DNA of 64,000 nucleotides from Duganella sp. SG902. Its GTDB lineage: Bacteria > Pseudomonadota > Gammaproteobacteria > Burkholderiales > Burkholderiaceae_D. Below the pieces are notes generated by a model, which saw nothing but the letters and a program-made list of their open reading frames with translations, made no database searches and was not told where the DNA came from. Shown here one piece after another: positions 47,329 through 57,054 of the stretch (position 1 is the stretch's first letter; each line of letters begins with the position of its first letter). The position numbers and the translations under genes were made by a program. The stretch spans positions 1 through 64,000 of the forward strand of contig NZ_JABMJK010000007.1 in the NCBI RefSeq assembly GCF_013376005.1, in the 5' to 3' direction.

Positions 47329-47571
47329 ATGACCACCATGCGCGCCAAGATGCAATTGAGCAGCGTCGAAAACTTCATCACCAGCGAGCGCCTCTCCCTG
47401 CGCGCTGTGTGCGAATCCGGTGGCAATCCCGTCGACTGGAGCGACGAAGACGACAACTTCACTCGCTGGACGCCGTCGGCTGAACTGACCGTGACCGTGA
47501 ATAATCCAGCGCTGCTGGGCAAGTTCAAGGCTGGCGACCAGTTCTACGTTGATTTCACGCCGGCCGAGTAA
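47329..47571 (+). CDS. Small phage-like protein
   Basis: The protein has 80 residues, with a strong AAGGAG before the ATG. Its pattern, MRAKMQLSSVE at the start, a middle DEDDNFTRWTPSAELTVTVNNP and an ending GDQFYVDFTPAE, resembles small proteins encoded among prophage structural genes. It is probably a prophage remnant; no other phage gene survives nearby. Confidence 0.6.
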   Translation: MTTMRAKMQLSSVENFITSERLSLRAVCESGGNPVDWSDEDDNFTRWTPSAELTVTVNNPALLGKFKAGDQFYVDFTPAE

Positions 47572-47762
47572 GAAGGTTCACGCCTCACCGGCGCAACCGG
47601 TGACCGTGTGCATGGTGATCGGCTGATGTGCCGGGCCGATCCAGCGAGGGATGAGAACGGACCACGTGGGCCGTGCCTTACTGCGCCTGTGGTCGATTCG
47701 CTGCGCCTGCGTTGGTCCCGAAGTTGCTGCAACGGACGAGACCGCAGGGCGGCGACGAAACG

Positions 47763-48044
47763 TTAATGCGTTTGCGGCGGGGTGCGGAGCTTCATCAGCC
47801 GTTCATTCGTCAGCTTCTCCACGTTTTGCATCGAACGGTCACGCGCCGTGTGGAACTTCGCAAGCAGCTCGCGGAAGAGCTGGGTTTTCTCTCGGTCGCC
47901 CCACAGGTCGAACTCCTTGAAATCCAGGACGAACCGCGTCTCAGGGGCGGTGAGGCCCCTGAACACGGTTTTGCCGTTTTCATCGATTTCAAGCACGCCG
48001 GCGCCGAATAGCGCGGCGCGCGTGTCATCATCCACTTGGATCAT
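47763..48044 (-). CDS. Hypothetical protein
   Basis: The protein has 93 residues, soluble and acidic at the N-terminus (MIQVDDDTRAALFGAGVLEIDENG), with a helical C-terminus. I recognise no family. It may be a further prophage remnant since it lies by the phage-like gene. The stretch 47572-47762 before it contains no other gene that I can support. Confidence 0.5.
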   Translation of the reverse strand: MIQVDDDTRAALFGAGVLEIDENGKTVFRGLTAPETRFVLDFKEFDLWGDREKTQLFRELLAKFHTARDRSMQNVEKLTNERLMKLRTPPQTH

Positions 48045-48184
48045 AGCTGCTCCGAACTTGGCGTATTGATCCTACGGAGTTTAGAGGGCGGCGCGGCAAT
48101 TACAAGGCGAGTATGTCGATAGTTACCTTGTTTTGCGACAATACGTCCGGCGGAGCAAGCGTTACCGCGTCCATGTCCGCCCGC

Positions 48185-48886
48185 CTACTCGCCCTGCCAG
48201 AAGTCCTTGAATGTCGCGTTCCTGAACTTGACGTCGGAGAACTGCGCGCTGAAGCCGTCACTGGCCGGTGATTGCGACGAGAATCCCACCTTCGCGGTGG
48301 CCGCGCCGGGCAGGCTGAAGTTGCGCACCATGCTCCAGGTGCTACCGTCGGGCGAGGTGTAAAACACGAACATGTCCTTGCGCCGCAGCACCTTCAGGTA
48401 GACCGCGTCGCCCGGCCGCACGCCATGGTGGGCGTCGTCGCCGGCGCCCTTGGCCACGGTGGTGGAGATGCTCGCCGCGCCGGTCTTGGAAAATTCGAAC
48501 AACAGCTTGGCCCAGTTGGATTTATCGTTGTAGACGATCAGCGCGCCGCCGTTGAAGGGATGGTTGACGCCGGCCGTGACCTTGGCCGAAAAGATGAAGT
48601 CGCCGGTCGGCTGGAACAGCACGCGTGGTGTTTTGTCGGCGATCTCGGTGCCGTCAGGGTTGGCGTACAAGTCGGTTCCCTTGTTGGCCTGCAACACCAG
48701 CGCTTTGTCCTTTACGCTGGCTGCGCCCAGATCGAGCTGCGACTCGAGCGCGAACGGCAGCGTGTCGATCGCCAGCTTGCCGTCCTTGAGCGTGGCTTCG
48801 CTCGCGCGGCCCTGCGCCGCCATCAGCGCCGCCGCCATGGCAACGGCGCTCAGCGTGATTTGTTTGATTTTTTTGTTTTGAAACAT
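48185..48886 (-). CDS. Exported DUF1349 (concanavalin-like) protein
   Basis: The 233-residue protein starts at 48886 after AAGGAAG and begins with a signal peptide (FQNKKIKQITLSAVAMAAALMAAQGRA). The mature part is a jelly-roll of the DUF1349 type: GDFIFSAKVTAG, NGGALIVYNDKSNWAKLLFEF, VYLKVLRRKDMFVFYTSPDGSTW and VGFSSQSP. Members are often carbohydrate-binding or regulator-like; the older name 'regulation of enolase protein 1' is not informative. The region 48887-49438 upstream has no other supported gene. Confidence 0.75.
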   Translation of the reverse strand: MFQNKKIKQITLSAVAMAAALMAAQGRASEATLKDGKLAIDTLPFALESQLDLGAASVKDKALVLQANKGTDLYANPDGTEIADKTPRVLFQPTGDFIFSAKVTAGVNHPFNGGALIVYNDKSNWAKLLFEFSKTGAASISTTVAKGAGDDAHHGVRPGDAVYLKVLRRKDMFVFYTSPDGSTWSMVRNFSLPGAATAKVGFSSQSPASDGFSAQFSDVKFRNATFKDFWQGE

Positions 48887-49435
48887 GACGATGTCTTCCT
48901 TGGTTGGGGCGCCGGCGCCGGGTTGTGTGTTCCGGTCCAGGGTAACCGACATCACGAGCTGGCCGGCGTGCTGGTCAGTGGTGTCGTGTTTGTTTGTCAA
49001 TTTTAAGGCATTTTTACGTGCTGGCAGCCGGCCAGCGCCGCTGCCGGCCACGCCGCGCACGCCAACCCCGGCCACCTGGGCCATTCAAGTCATGCCGTGC
49101 CGCTGTCCGTGCGCTCCAGCGGGCGGGTTTTGAAAAAAGCGGGCGCAGTCGCTGACGAAACAAGACCATGGGGCCGGCCGAAGGGGGCGCGCCAATGTGC
49201 CCTGACTGAGGAACTTATATTTACCCGCGAATACAGAGCGGGTGTGGCCATTACGAGCAGGGGCGTATGTTTCTCCAAGCGTGAATCAATTAATAACATC
49301 GCATGTTGACGACATCAACATGGGATAGATACTTCGCCTCGTAGGGTGGATTGCCGCGAGCGGCCCCCGCAAATTTTGTTCCTATGCAATGAAATCCACT
49401 TGCCCGTGGCGCGCGCGACGACTATACTGCGACAA

Positions 49436-49459
49436 AACACTGTATATTCATCCAGTATA
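49436..49459 (+). promoter_or_regulatory. LexA operator (SOS box) before imuA
   Basis: ACACTGTATATTCATCCAGTAT contains CTG-N10-CAG at 49440-49455 within an AT-rich core, matching the betaproteobacterial/E. coli LexA consensus. It lies 12 bp before the imuA ATG, so LexA would block transcription or early elongation. DNA damage should induce the mutasome. Confidence 0.85.
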
Positions 49460-49466
49460 TTTCGTC

Positions 49467-50210
49467 ATGTTAACCACACCACTTCCTCTCACCGACGCCG
49501 CGCAGGCCGCCATGACGCAAGTCATGCGCAGCAATGTCTGGCGGGCCAGCGAGCTCGCCGTGTCGCGCGCCGTCACGGTCACGACCGGCCACGCGGTGCT
49601 CGATGCGGAATTGCCCAACCGTGGCTGGCCGCGCTCGTCACTGGTGGAACTGCTGGTCGAACAGCACGGCATCGGCGAGATGCAGCTACTGAAGCCGTGC
49701 CTCGCCGCGCTGTCCGCGCGGCAGCGCGTGGTGTTGGTGCAGCCGCCGTATCTGCCGCACGCGATGGCTTGCCGCGCTTGGCGTTTCAACGCGCAGAATC
49801 TGCTGTGGCTGAAGCCGCAAAGTTCGGCCGACGCCCTGTGGGCGGCGGAGCAGATCCTCAAGAACGGCTCGTGCGGCGCGCTGGTCCTGTGGCAAACGCA
49901 TGTCCGGCCGGAGGCGCTGCGCCGGCTGCACCTGGCGGCGCAGGCCACCGATACCTTGCTGTGGCTGGTGCGGCCGTTGGCCGCAGCCGCCGATCCGTCG
50001 GTGGCGCCGCTACGGGTCGCGCTGCGGCCGGCGATGGGCGGCATCGTCGCCGACCTCATCAAGCGACGCGGGCCGGCCTGCGACGCGCCCATCTTTGTTC
50101 CCCTGGCCGACATGCCGGTCAGGCCGCAACCAGTGCCTAGTCATGAAACTCCTGTTAAGCGTGCACCTGCCGCTGCTCCCGCTCGAAGCGCTGCGCCCGC
50201 GCTGGTCTGA
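49467..50210 (+). CDS. imuA: ImuA, mutasome RecA-like protein
   Basis: The 247-residue protein starts at 49467, right after the LexA box. It begins with SNVWRASELA, then HAVLDAELPNRGWPRSSLVELL, a degraded RecA-type region in which the Walker A lysine is missing, and VVLVQPPYLPHAMACRAW. ImuA helps assemble ImuB and DnaE2 for error-prone translesion synthesis. Its last 67 bases overlap imuB. Confidence 0.9.
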   Translation: MLTTPLPLTDAAQAAMTQVMRSNVWRASELAVSRAVTVTTGHAVLDAELPNRGWPRSSLVELLVEQHGIGEMQLLKPCLAALSARQRVVLVQPPYLPHAMACRAWRFNAQNLLWLKPQSSADALWAAEQILKNGSCGALVLWQTHVRPEALRRLHLAAQATDTLLWLVRPLAAAADPSVAPLRVALRPAMGGIVADLIKRRGPACDAPIFVPLADMPVRPQPVPSHETPVKRAPAAAPARSAAPALV

Positions 50211-51615
50211 GCCGGGGCGATTCGCGGTGGTCGATGGCGGGGCGGTGCTGGCGATGTCGCAAGCGACGGCGGGCGACGGCGTGCGGACCGGCATGCGCGC
50301 CGGCGGCGTCGCGGCGGTGTCGCCCGACACCCAGTTGCTCCAGCGCGCGCCCGAAAAGGAGGAGGGCGCGATGGCCGCGGTCGCGACCGCGCTGATGCAG
50401 TACACCCCGGAGGTCTGCCTGCAAGCGGATTTTTCAGTCCTGCTGGACGTCAGCGCCAGCCTGACGCTGTTCAAGGGGCCGCGCGCGCTGAGCGCCAGGG
50501 TGCTGCACAGCATCGCCGCCCTTGGCTACACCGCCGTGCTGGGGGCCGCGCCCACGGCGACGGCGGCTTGGTTGCTGGCCCACAGTCCCCGCGTCAAGGG
50601 CGTGCCCCTGCGGCGTCGCGTGCTGTCGATGCCGCTGCTGGGGCGGCGGCTGGACCAGCTGCCGTGCGGGCTGGTGCCGGCGGCGGCGCCATTTCACGAC
50701 TGGTTGCGGGACATCGGCGCCCAGCGGATAGGCGCGCTGCGTCGGCTGCCGCGCGCGGGTCTGCTAAGGCGCACCAGCAAGGAGCTGTTGGCGGTGCTGG
50801 ACCGTGCCTACGGCGAGGCGCCCGAGCTGCACGAGTGGATCACGCCGGCGCTGACGTTCAGCGCGCGGGTGGAAACCTTCGACCGGGTGGAACAGGCCGA
50901 GGCGCTGTTGCATGGCGCGAAAAGCCTGCTGGCGCAGCTGGTCGGCTGGCTGGTGTCACTGCAGCAGGCGGTGCGCACATTTAGCCTGCTGCTGGAGCAC
51001 GAAAGGGGGCGGGCCGCCGTGGCGCCGACCGCGATCGAGGTCGCCTTGGCCGAGCCGACCTGGCACGAGGACCACCTGATCCGTCTGCTCAAGGAGCGCC
51101 TGGCCAAGGTGGTGTTGGAGCGCCCGGTGATCGCGCTGCGGCTGGAGGTGCTGGCGGTGGAGGCCATGCTGCCGCCGACCGACAGCCTGTTTCCCGAGCC
51201 GGGCGGTACGCCGCGGGAGTACGCGCGCCTGCTTGAACTGCTGAGCGCGCGCCTCGGCCCGGAGCATGTGCTGGTGCTGGCCGACGCCGCGGATTACCGG
51301 CCGGAGGTGTGCAACGCCTGGGTGCCGGCCGGCGCCAAGCGCGCGCGCTCGCAACTCGAGGAGATCCTCGACGGCAGGCCGTTCTGGCTGCTGCCCAAGC
51401 CGATCAAGCTGCTGATCCGCGAGCAGCGGCCATTTTATGTCAGTCCGCTGCTGCTGATCGAAGGCCCGGAGCGGCTGGAGGCCGGCTGGTGGAATGATCA
51501 GACGGCGGCGCGTGATTACTACATCGCGCAGGCCAGCAATGCCACCTGCTACTGGATCTACCGCGAGCGCGTCAGCGATGAGGCGCGGTGGTATTTGCAC
51601 GGGCTGTTCGCCTGA
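50143..51615 (+). CDS. imuB: ImuB, Y-family polymerase-like mutasome adaptor
   Basis: The 490-residue protein starts at 50143, inside imuA, so the two are coupled. The Y-family fold is visible (FAVVDGGAVLAMS, GAAPTATAAWLLA, and a helix-hairpin-helix IGALRRLPRAGLLRR), but the acidic catalytic residue of motif I is replaced (SVHLPLLPLEAL), as is known for ImuB. The C-terminal block GPERLEAGWWNDQTAARDYYIAQ with CYWIYRER...WYLHGLFA is typical. ImuB binds the beta clamp and brings in DnaE2. Confidence 0.93.
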   Translation: MKLLLSVHLPLLPLEALRPRWSEPGRFAVVDGGAVLAMSQATAGDGVRTGMRAGGVAAVSPDTQLLQRAPEKEEGAMAAVATALMQYTPEVCLQADFSVLLDVSASLTLFKGPRALSARVLHSIAALGYTAVLGAAPTATAAWLLAHSPRVKGVPLRRRVLSMPLLGRRLDQLPCGLVPAAAPFHDWLRDIGAQRIGALRRLPRAGLLRRTSKELLAVLDRAYGEAPELHEWITPALTFSARVETFDRVEQAEALLHGAKSLLAQLVGWLVSLQQAVRTFSLLLEHERGRAAVAPTAIEVALAEPTWHEDHLIRLLKERLAKVVLERPVIALRLEVLAVEAMLPPTDSLFPEPGGTPREYARLLELLSARLGPEHVLVLADAADYRPEVCNAWVPAGAKRARSQLEEILDGRPFWLLPKPIKLLIREQRPFYVSPLLLIEGPERLEAGWWNDQTAARDYYIAQASNATCYWIYRERVSDEARWYLHGLFA

Positions 51616-51618
51616 ATC

Positions 51619-54600
51619 ATGGGCACCGTCCCCGACACGGCAGCAGGCCCGGCGGCGCTGCCCGACTACGCCGAATTGCAGTGCCATAGCAACTTCTCGT
51701 TCCTGCGCGGCGCCTCCGCGCCCGAGGAGCTGGTCGAGCGCGCCTATTTCCTCGGCTACAAGGCGCTGGCGATCACGGATGAATGTTCGCTGGCCGGCGT
51801 GGTGCGCGCGCATCTGGTCGCCAAGGAGCTGGGTCTGCCGCTGTTGATCGGCAGCCAGCTGCTGGTGACGCCGGAGGACGGCAGTCCGCCATTCCGGCTC
51901 ATCATCATCGCCATGAACAAGAATGGCTATGGCAACCTGAGCGAACTGGTGACCGTCGGCCGCATGCAGTCCGAGAAGGGCAGCTATCTGATCCGGCCAC
52001 GCGACATCGCCACGCCGGTCGGCGACCTGGTGCATCTGCGCGGCCTGCCAGACTGCCAGTTCATCCTGGCGCCGCGCTACGGCGCCGACCATGCGGAGGT
52101 CGCGCGCCAGGCGGCGTGGCTGGTGCGGTTGGCGCCGGGGCGCGCGCGCATCGCGCTGACGCTGCATCTGCGTAACAAGGACCGCCCGCACCGCCAGCTG
52201 GTGGCCGATATTTCGGAAGAGTTCAGCCTGCCGGTGGTGGCCACCGGCGAGGTCGCGATGCACGTGCGTTCCTGCAAACCGCTGCACGACACCATGACCG
52301 CCATCCGGCACCGGATGCCGGTGGCGGCATGCGGCTACAAGTTGCCGCCCAACGCCGAGCAGCACCTGCGGTCGCGCCTGCGGCTCGGCAATCTGTATCC
52401 GGCGCAAGCGCTGGCCGAAACCGTGCGGGTGGCGCAGTTATGCAGCTTCTCGCTCGATGAACTGCGCTACGAATATCCGCACGAGCTGGTGCCCGAGGGC
52501 GAGACCCCGGCCAGCTATCTGCGCAAGGAAGCCTACCTCGGCGCCCATTGGCGCTACCCGCAGGGCATACCGGCCAATGTGCAGGCGCAGCTCGAGTACG
52601 AACTGGCGATCATCGCCGAGCTGCGCTACGAGGCATATTTTTTAACCGTGTTCGATATCGTGCGCTACGCGCGCGCGCAGCACATCCTTTGCCAGGGGCG
52701 CGGCTCGGCGGCCAACAGCGCGGTCTGCTACTGCCTGGGCGTGACCGAGGTCGATCCCTCGCGCGGCACGCTGCTGTTCGAGCGCTTCATGTCGCGCGAG
52801 CGCAATGAGCCGCCCGACATCGACATCGATTTCGAGCACCAGCGGCGCGAGGAGGTGCTGCAGTATGTGTACCGCAAATATGGCCGCATGCGCGCGGCGC
52901 TGACGGCGGTGGTGACGTCGTACCGTCCCAAGTCGGTGTTGCGCGATGTCGGTAAGGCGCTGGGAGTGGATCTTGCCATCGTCGACAAGGTGGCCAAGGC
53001 GCAGAATTCCTGGGGCGGCCACGCGGATCTGCGCCAGCGCCTGCTGCAGTGCGGCTTCGATCCCGACGCCCCGATCGCCGAAAAGTGGGGCGACCTGGCC
53101 AACGCGCTGATCGGGATGCCGCGCCATCTGTCGCAGCATCCCGGGGGCTTCGTCATCTCGCACACCAAGCTGTCGCGGCTGGTGCCGATCGAGAACGCGG
53201 CGATGGCCGACCGCACGGTGGTGCAGTGGGACAAGAACGACCTGGACGCGGTCGGCCTGCTGAAGATCGACCTGCTGGCGCTGGGCATGTTGTCATGCAT
53301 ACGGCGCACGCTGGACCTGGTGTCGGCGCGGCGCGGGACGCGCTTCGAACTGGGCGACATCCCGGCCGAGGATCCTGAGACTTACCAGATGATCTGCGAG
53401 GCCGACACCGTGGGCGTGTTTCAGATCGAATCGCGGGCGCAGATGTCGATGCTGCCGCGCATGCAGCCGCGCACCTTCTATGACCTCGTGATCGAGATCG
53501 CCATCATCCGCCCCGGTCCGATCCAGGGCGGCATGATCCAGCCCTATATCCGGCGCCGCCAGGGCCTCGAGCCGGTGACCTATCCGAGCCCGGAGATTCA
53601 AGGCGTGCTGGAGCGCACGCTGGGGGTGCCGATCTTCCAGGAGCAGGTGATGTCGATCGCGATGGTGGCGGCCGGTTTCTCGGCCGGCAAGGCGGACGCG
53701 TTGCGGCGCGCGATGGCGGCCTGGCAGCGCAAGGGCGACCTGGCGCAGTTCGAGGACGACCTGTTGTCCGGCATGCGGAAGCGCGGCTATGACGAGGCGT
53801 TCGCCAACAACATCATCAGCCAGCTGAAGGGTTTCGCGGCCTACGGCTTTCCCGAGTCCCACTCCCATTCGTTCGCGCTGATCGCCTATGCCTCGTGCTG
53901 GCTGAAACGGCACGAGCCGGCGGCGTTTCTGGCCGGCCTGCTGAACAGCCAGCCGCTGGGCTTCTACAGCCCCTCGGCGCTGGTGCAGGATGCGCAACGT
54001 CATGGCGTCGCGGTGCTTCCGGTGGATGTATGCGCCAGCCAGTGGGAGGCGACACTGGAGGAGGGCGACGCGGCGCAGCCGGCCGTCAGGCTCGGCCTCA
54101 ACACCATCCGGGGCATGGCGCGGGAGGCGGCGTGGCGCATCGAGGAGGCGCGCGCGGTGGCGCCGTTCACCAGCGCCGCGGACCTTGCCGCAAGGGCCGC
54201 GCTTGACGTCGGCGACATGAACGCGCTGGCGCGCGCCGACGCGCTGCGCTGCTTGTCCGGCAACCGGCGCCAGGCGATGTGGCAGGCCAGGGCCAGCGTG
54301 CCCGACAAGGGGCTGCTGCGGCCGGCGCCGGTCAGCGAGGCGCCGGTCGCGCTGGCCGCGCCCAGCGAAGCGGCCAGCGTCGCGACCGACTACAAGCACC
54401 TCGGCCTGACGCTGCGCAGCCACCCGCTGACCTTCCTGCGCCCGCGCCTGAGCGCGATGCGCTTCGTGCCCAGCGACGTGCTGGCCACGTTCGCGGACCG
54501 GCAACTGGCGCGCGGCTGCGGCATCGTCACGGTGCGCCAGCGGCCCGGCACGGCGAAGGGCGTGGTGTTCATCACGCTGGAGGACGAGGCCGGCACCGTG

Positions 54601-54783
54601 AATGTGATCTGCTGGCCGACGCTGGTGGAGCAGTTCCGCAGCGAGGTGTTTAACGCGCAGCTGCTGGGCGTCTACGGGATCTGGCAATCGGACAGCGGCG
54701 TGCGCCACCTGGTGGCGAAGCGCCTGGTGGATCTCAGTCATCTGCTGGGCGAGCTCGATACGCGCAGCCGCGACTTCCACTAG
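51619..54783 (+). CDS. dnaE2: Error-prone DNA polymerase III alpha subunit
   Basis: The protein has 1054 residues, full length for DnaE2. The N-terminal PHP domain begins with AELQCHSNFSFLRGAS. The polymerase active site is seen in NEPPDIDIDFEHQRREEVLQYVYRKYG (about residue 395) and in GRGSAANSAVCYCLGV. The Gly-rich IRPGPIQGGMIQPYIRRRQG block and the GIVTVRQRPGTAKGVVFITLEDEAG OB-fold near the end complete it. It is 3 bp from imuB and under the same LexA box. It provides mutagenic bypass of lesions. Confidence 0.95.
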   Translation: MGTVPDTAAGPAALPDYAELQCHSNFSFLRGASAPEELVERAYFLGYKALAITDECSLAGVVRAHLVAKELGLPLLIGSQLLVTPEDGSPPFRLIIIAMNKNGYGNLSELVTVGRMQSEKGSYLIRPRDIATPVGDLVHLRGLPDCQFILAPRYGADHAEVARQAAWLVRLAPGRARIALTLHLRNKDRPHRQLVADISEEFSLPVVATGEVAMHVRSCKPLHDTMTAIRHRMPVAACGYKLPPNAEQHLRSRLRLGNLYPAQALAETVRVAQLCSFSLDELRYEYPHELVPEGETPASYLRKEAYLGAHWRYPQGIPANVQAQLEYELAIIAELRYEAYFLTVFDIVRYARAQHILCQGRGSAANSAVCYCLGVTEVDPSRGTLLFERFMSRERNEPPDIDIDFEHQRREEVLQYVYRKYGRMRAALTAVVTSYRPKSVLRDVGKALGVDLAIVDKVAKAQNSWGGHADLRQRLLQCGFDPDAPIAEKWGDLANALIGMPRHLSQHPGGFVISHTKLSRLVPIENAAMADRTVVQWDKNDLDAVGLLKIDLLALGMLSCIRRTLDLVSARRGTRFELGDIPAEDPETYQMICEADTVGVFQIESRAQMSMLPRMQPRTFYDLVIEIAIIRPGPIQGGMIQPYIRRRQGLEPVTYPSPEIQGVLERTLGVPIFQEQVMSIAMVAAGFSAGKADALRRAMAAWQRKGDLAQFEDDLLSGMRKRGYDEAFANNIISQLKGFAAYGFPESHSHSFALIAYASCWLKRHEPAAFLAGLLNSQPLGFYSPSALVQDAQRHGVAVLPVDVCASQWEATLEEGDAAQPAVRLGLNTIRGMAREAAWRIEEARAVAPFTSAADLAARAALDVGDMNALARADALRCLSGNRRQAMWQARASVPDKGLLRPAPVSEAPVALAAPSEAASVATDYKHLGLTLRSHPLTFLRPRLSAMRFVPSDVLATFADRQLARGCGIVTVRQRPGTAKGVVFITLEDEAGTVNVICWPTLVEQFRSEVFNAQLLGVYGIWQSDSGVRHLVAKRLVDLSHLLGELDTRSRDFH

Positions 54784-54940
54784 CATATGGCGCGTACGCC
54801 GAGGTTGGCGTATCCGCTCAGCGGCGGGCATCCCATCTTGCGGGAGGCGTTGGCGCTCACGGCTGGGGGCGGGCAGTCATGGTGACCCGCGCGATTGGTA
54901 TAAGCTGTCGGTAGACAAAGGCTCAATCGGGAGGGGAACA

Positions 54941-55765
54941 ATGTGCGTCAATTATGTCACCGTCAGCCGGCAAATGTGTTTTGACTGGTTCAAGACGCCC
55001 ATCGAAGTCAACGAGGACTGGCGCGAGGAAATCCACTGCGACTATCTGGCGCCGTTCATCATCCATGACGAGGACGGGCGCCGCAAGGGCTTGCTGGGCG
55101 GCTACGGCTTCGTGCCGCAGCGGCGTCGACCGTTCAAGAAGCTGACCGAGGAGGAGCGGCTGAGATACGAGCGCGCGCTGGAGCGCTCGCGCGCCCAAGG
55201 CAAGCCGTCGCCCGAACCGCCGCGCATCGCGATGGATACCATGAACTCGCGAGCCGAGGATGTCGGCAGCAAGGTCAATTACAAGCGCTTCTGGCTCCAG
55301 CAGCAGTTGTGCATCGTGCCGGCCATGGCTGTGTTTGAACCGAACTGGGAAAGCGGTGCGCATGAGCGCTGGCGCATCGAGCTGGCCAGCGCGGAACCGT
55401 TCGGGATGCCGGGCCTGTGGCGCTCCTGGCATGACGAGGAGGGGGCCGCCACCCATACCTTCACGCATTTCACGCTCAATGCCGACGACCACCCGCTGCT
55501 TAACCGCTTCCACCGTCCAGGCAAGGAGAAGCGGGGCCTCGCGATCCTGCGGCCAGAGCATTATGATGACTGGCTCGGTTCCAACGAACCGGAGTTCGGG
55601 CGCGCGCTGATCGAGCTTTTTCGCCCGGAGGAGCTACGCGCCAGCGCCGCACCGAGGCTAAGCCGAGGGCAATCGGTCGAGCGCGATGGGATGTTGGAAG
55701 AGGAGTTGCCAGCCGCCCGCACCCCGCAATTGGAAGCGCCGCAGGGTCGTTTGTTTGGCGACTGA
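54941..55765 (+). CDS. SRAP-family (HMCES/YedK) DNA-protein crosslink protein
   Basis: The protein has 274 residues, with GGAGGGG before the ATG. Cys2, exposed after Met removal, is the residue that crosslinks abasic sites; NSRAED and the AVFEPNW segment (counterpart of the GFYEW motif) supply other active-site residues. The protein is divergent in those motifs and has an inserted charged region (about 65-95). SRAP proteins shield abasic sites in single-stranded DNA, which fits the neighbouring SOS mutasome. No LexA box was found in front of it. Confidence 0.8.
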   Translation: MCVNYVTVSRQMCFDWFKTPIEVNEDWREEIHCDYLAPFIIHDEDGRRKGLLGGYGFVPQRRRPFKKLTEEERLRYERALERSRAQGKPSPEPPRIAMDTMNSRAEDVGSKVNYKRFWLQQQLCIVPAMAVFEPNWESGAHERWRIELASAEPFGMPGLWRSWHDEEGAATHTFTHFTLNADDHPLLNRFHRPGKEKRGLAILRPEHYDDWLGSNEPEFGRALIELFRPEELRASAAPRLSRGQSVERDGMLEEELPAARTPQLEAPQGRLFGD

Positions 55766-56147
55766 AACAGCCTCGCGCAGCCGCGTCGGAGATCCGACCA
55801 ATCCGACCATGCGATGACCGGAGTTCCCGCCCGAGCGCTCGTGTTCCGCCGGAGCCACCGGCTGCCGACCACAGCGATAAGCATCGTACCCCCCGCCGGC
55901 AGATAGGGCTTGTGGTACCGTATGCTTTTTATGGATAACCTGATGGGTGGCTTCGAATTGCTTCACCAAGGAATCGCTCGACGCGGGCAAAGCTGCGGTC
56001 GTGCAAAAAAACAAGCAGGCCGTTCTCGGCTAGGGTAGGCAACAAACAACAGATTACTCATTCGGCATAGACGCCCTAGAATTTCTGATAGCAAACAATA
56101 GAATTTTCACAAGCGCCTGTTGGGCGAACATATCTGAAAGGAAGTCC
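55766..56147. other. Intergenic region, no gene seen
   Basis: About 380 bp between the SRAP gene and the membrane protein. The GC content falls rightwards. GAAAGGAAG near 56138 is the ribosome site of the next gene; no other feature stands out. Confidence 0.4.
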
Positions 56148-56930
56148 ATGGCGGAAGAATTGGCTAACAGTGGAGGTAGGCAATCCTTTGATAAGGCTCT
56201 TGGCTTGAAGGAAAAAGCCAGCGATTTTCACTGGATGCTACAAATCGTAGCCTTAACGCTATTTATAGATTGTGTCCTCTTACTGGTAAAACATGAGAAT
56301 CTGTGGAGCTACCCTTGGGGGCAATTTAATTTCACTGGCGAATTGCCGCTGCTGCTGGCTTCAGGGCTGGCCTACTCAGTTATCGTTTCAGCAGTCATTC
56401 CGGTACTAGGCGGTTTGGTCGGCTACGTAGTCAGGTTCCTGTATTATCAGTTTCTATATCTCTATGTTAGAAATAGAGATGATTTTAAGCGTTGGCGAAA
56501 TCAGGTTACCTATTATGAGCTGAAAGAGCACGCCGATCGTACGCAGAGCAGCTATGCAAGAAGTGTTTACGAGAACTGGGAGAACACTCAAATAAAGATT
56601 GAGGGCGAAAAAATCAAAATGGAACGAGCAGCGTTCCGGGTCTTGGTGATGATTGCAAGCGGATTCTATCTTAGCACGCCTGAGAAAGGCTCTACGCTTC
56701 TAATTTTCTCTCAATATCTAAGCATCGACGCTTTCGTTTTGGCTGCAATCTTTATAGTAGGGATTCTTTTTTATATTTGCGGTGTTTCCTGGTGTAGGGA
56801 TCGGTATCAAACAAAATGGATAACTTACGCTCCCCTCTACGACGAAATTATTGCGAAACAGGAGGCCGAGAAAAAGAAAATGGAAGATTTTGCTAACGAG
56901 TCTTACGAGCGAATGCGACTACGTCGTTAG
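56148..56930 (+). CDS. Hypothetical membrane protein with coiled coil
   Basis: The protein has 260 residues with four membrane segments (about residues 30-47, 68-101 as a pair, and 205-226), a central charged helix region (110-165) and a Lys/Glu-rich C-terminal coil (QEAEKKKMEDFANESYERMRL). A good ribosome site precedes it. No family is recognised. Low GC compared with the mutasome genes suggests acquisition. It is convergent with the nuclease-like gene downstream. Confidence 0.55.
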   Translation: MAEELANSGGRQSFDKALGLKEKASDFHWMLQIVALTLFIDCVLLLVKHENLWSYPWGQFNFTGELPLLLASGLAYSVIVSAVIPVLGGLVGYVVRFLYYQFLYLYVRNRDDFKRWRNQVTYYELKEHADRTQSSYARSVYENWENTQIKIEGEKIKMERAAFRVLVMIASGFYLSTPEKGSTLLIFSQYLSIDAFVLAAIFIVGILFYICGVSWCRDRYQTKWITYAPLYDEIIAKQEAEKKKMEDFANESYERMRLRR

Positions 56931-57054
56931 TCAGGAAAGCTCTTGCAAAGATGAACGCGCTTGAGCAATCTGCCGCTGTGCGCGTTAAAGCAAGGGTATG
57001 CAATTGCTTGGAAGCGCATTGCCGTAATTATTAAGATGTCTTCCAGAAAATCTC

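Noticed and set aside
53293-54831. 512-residue minus-strand frame opposite dnaE2
   Set aside because: Shadow of a conserved polymerase gene; His/Arg-rich product without domains.
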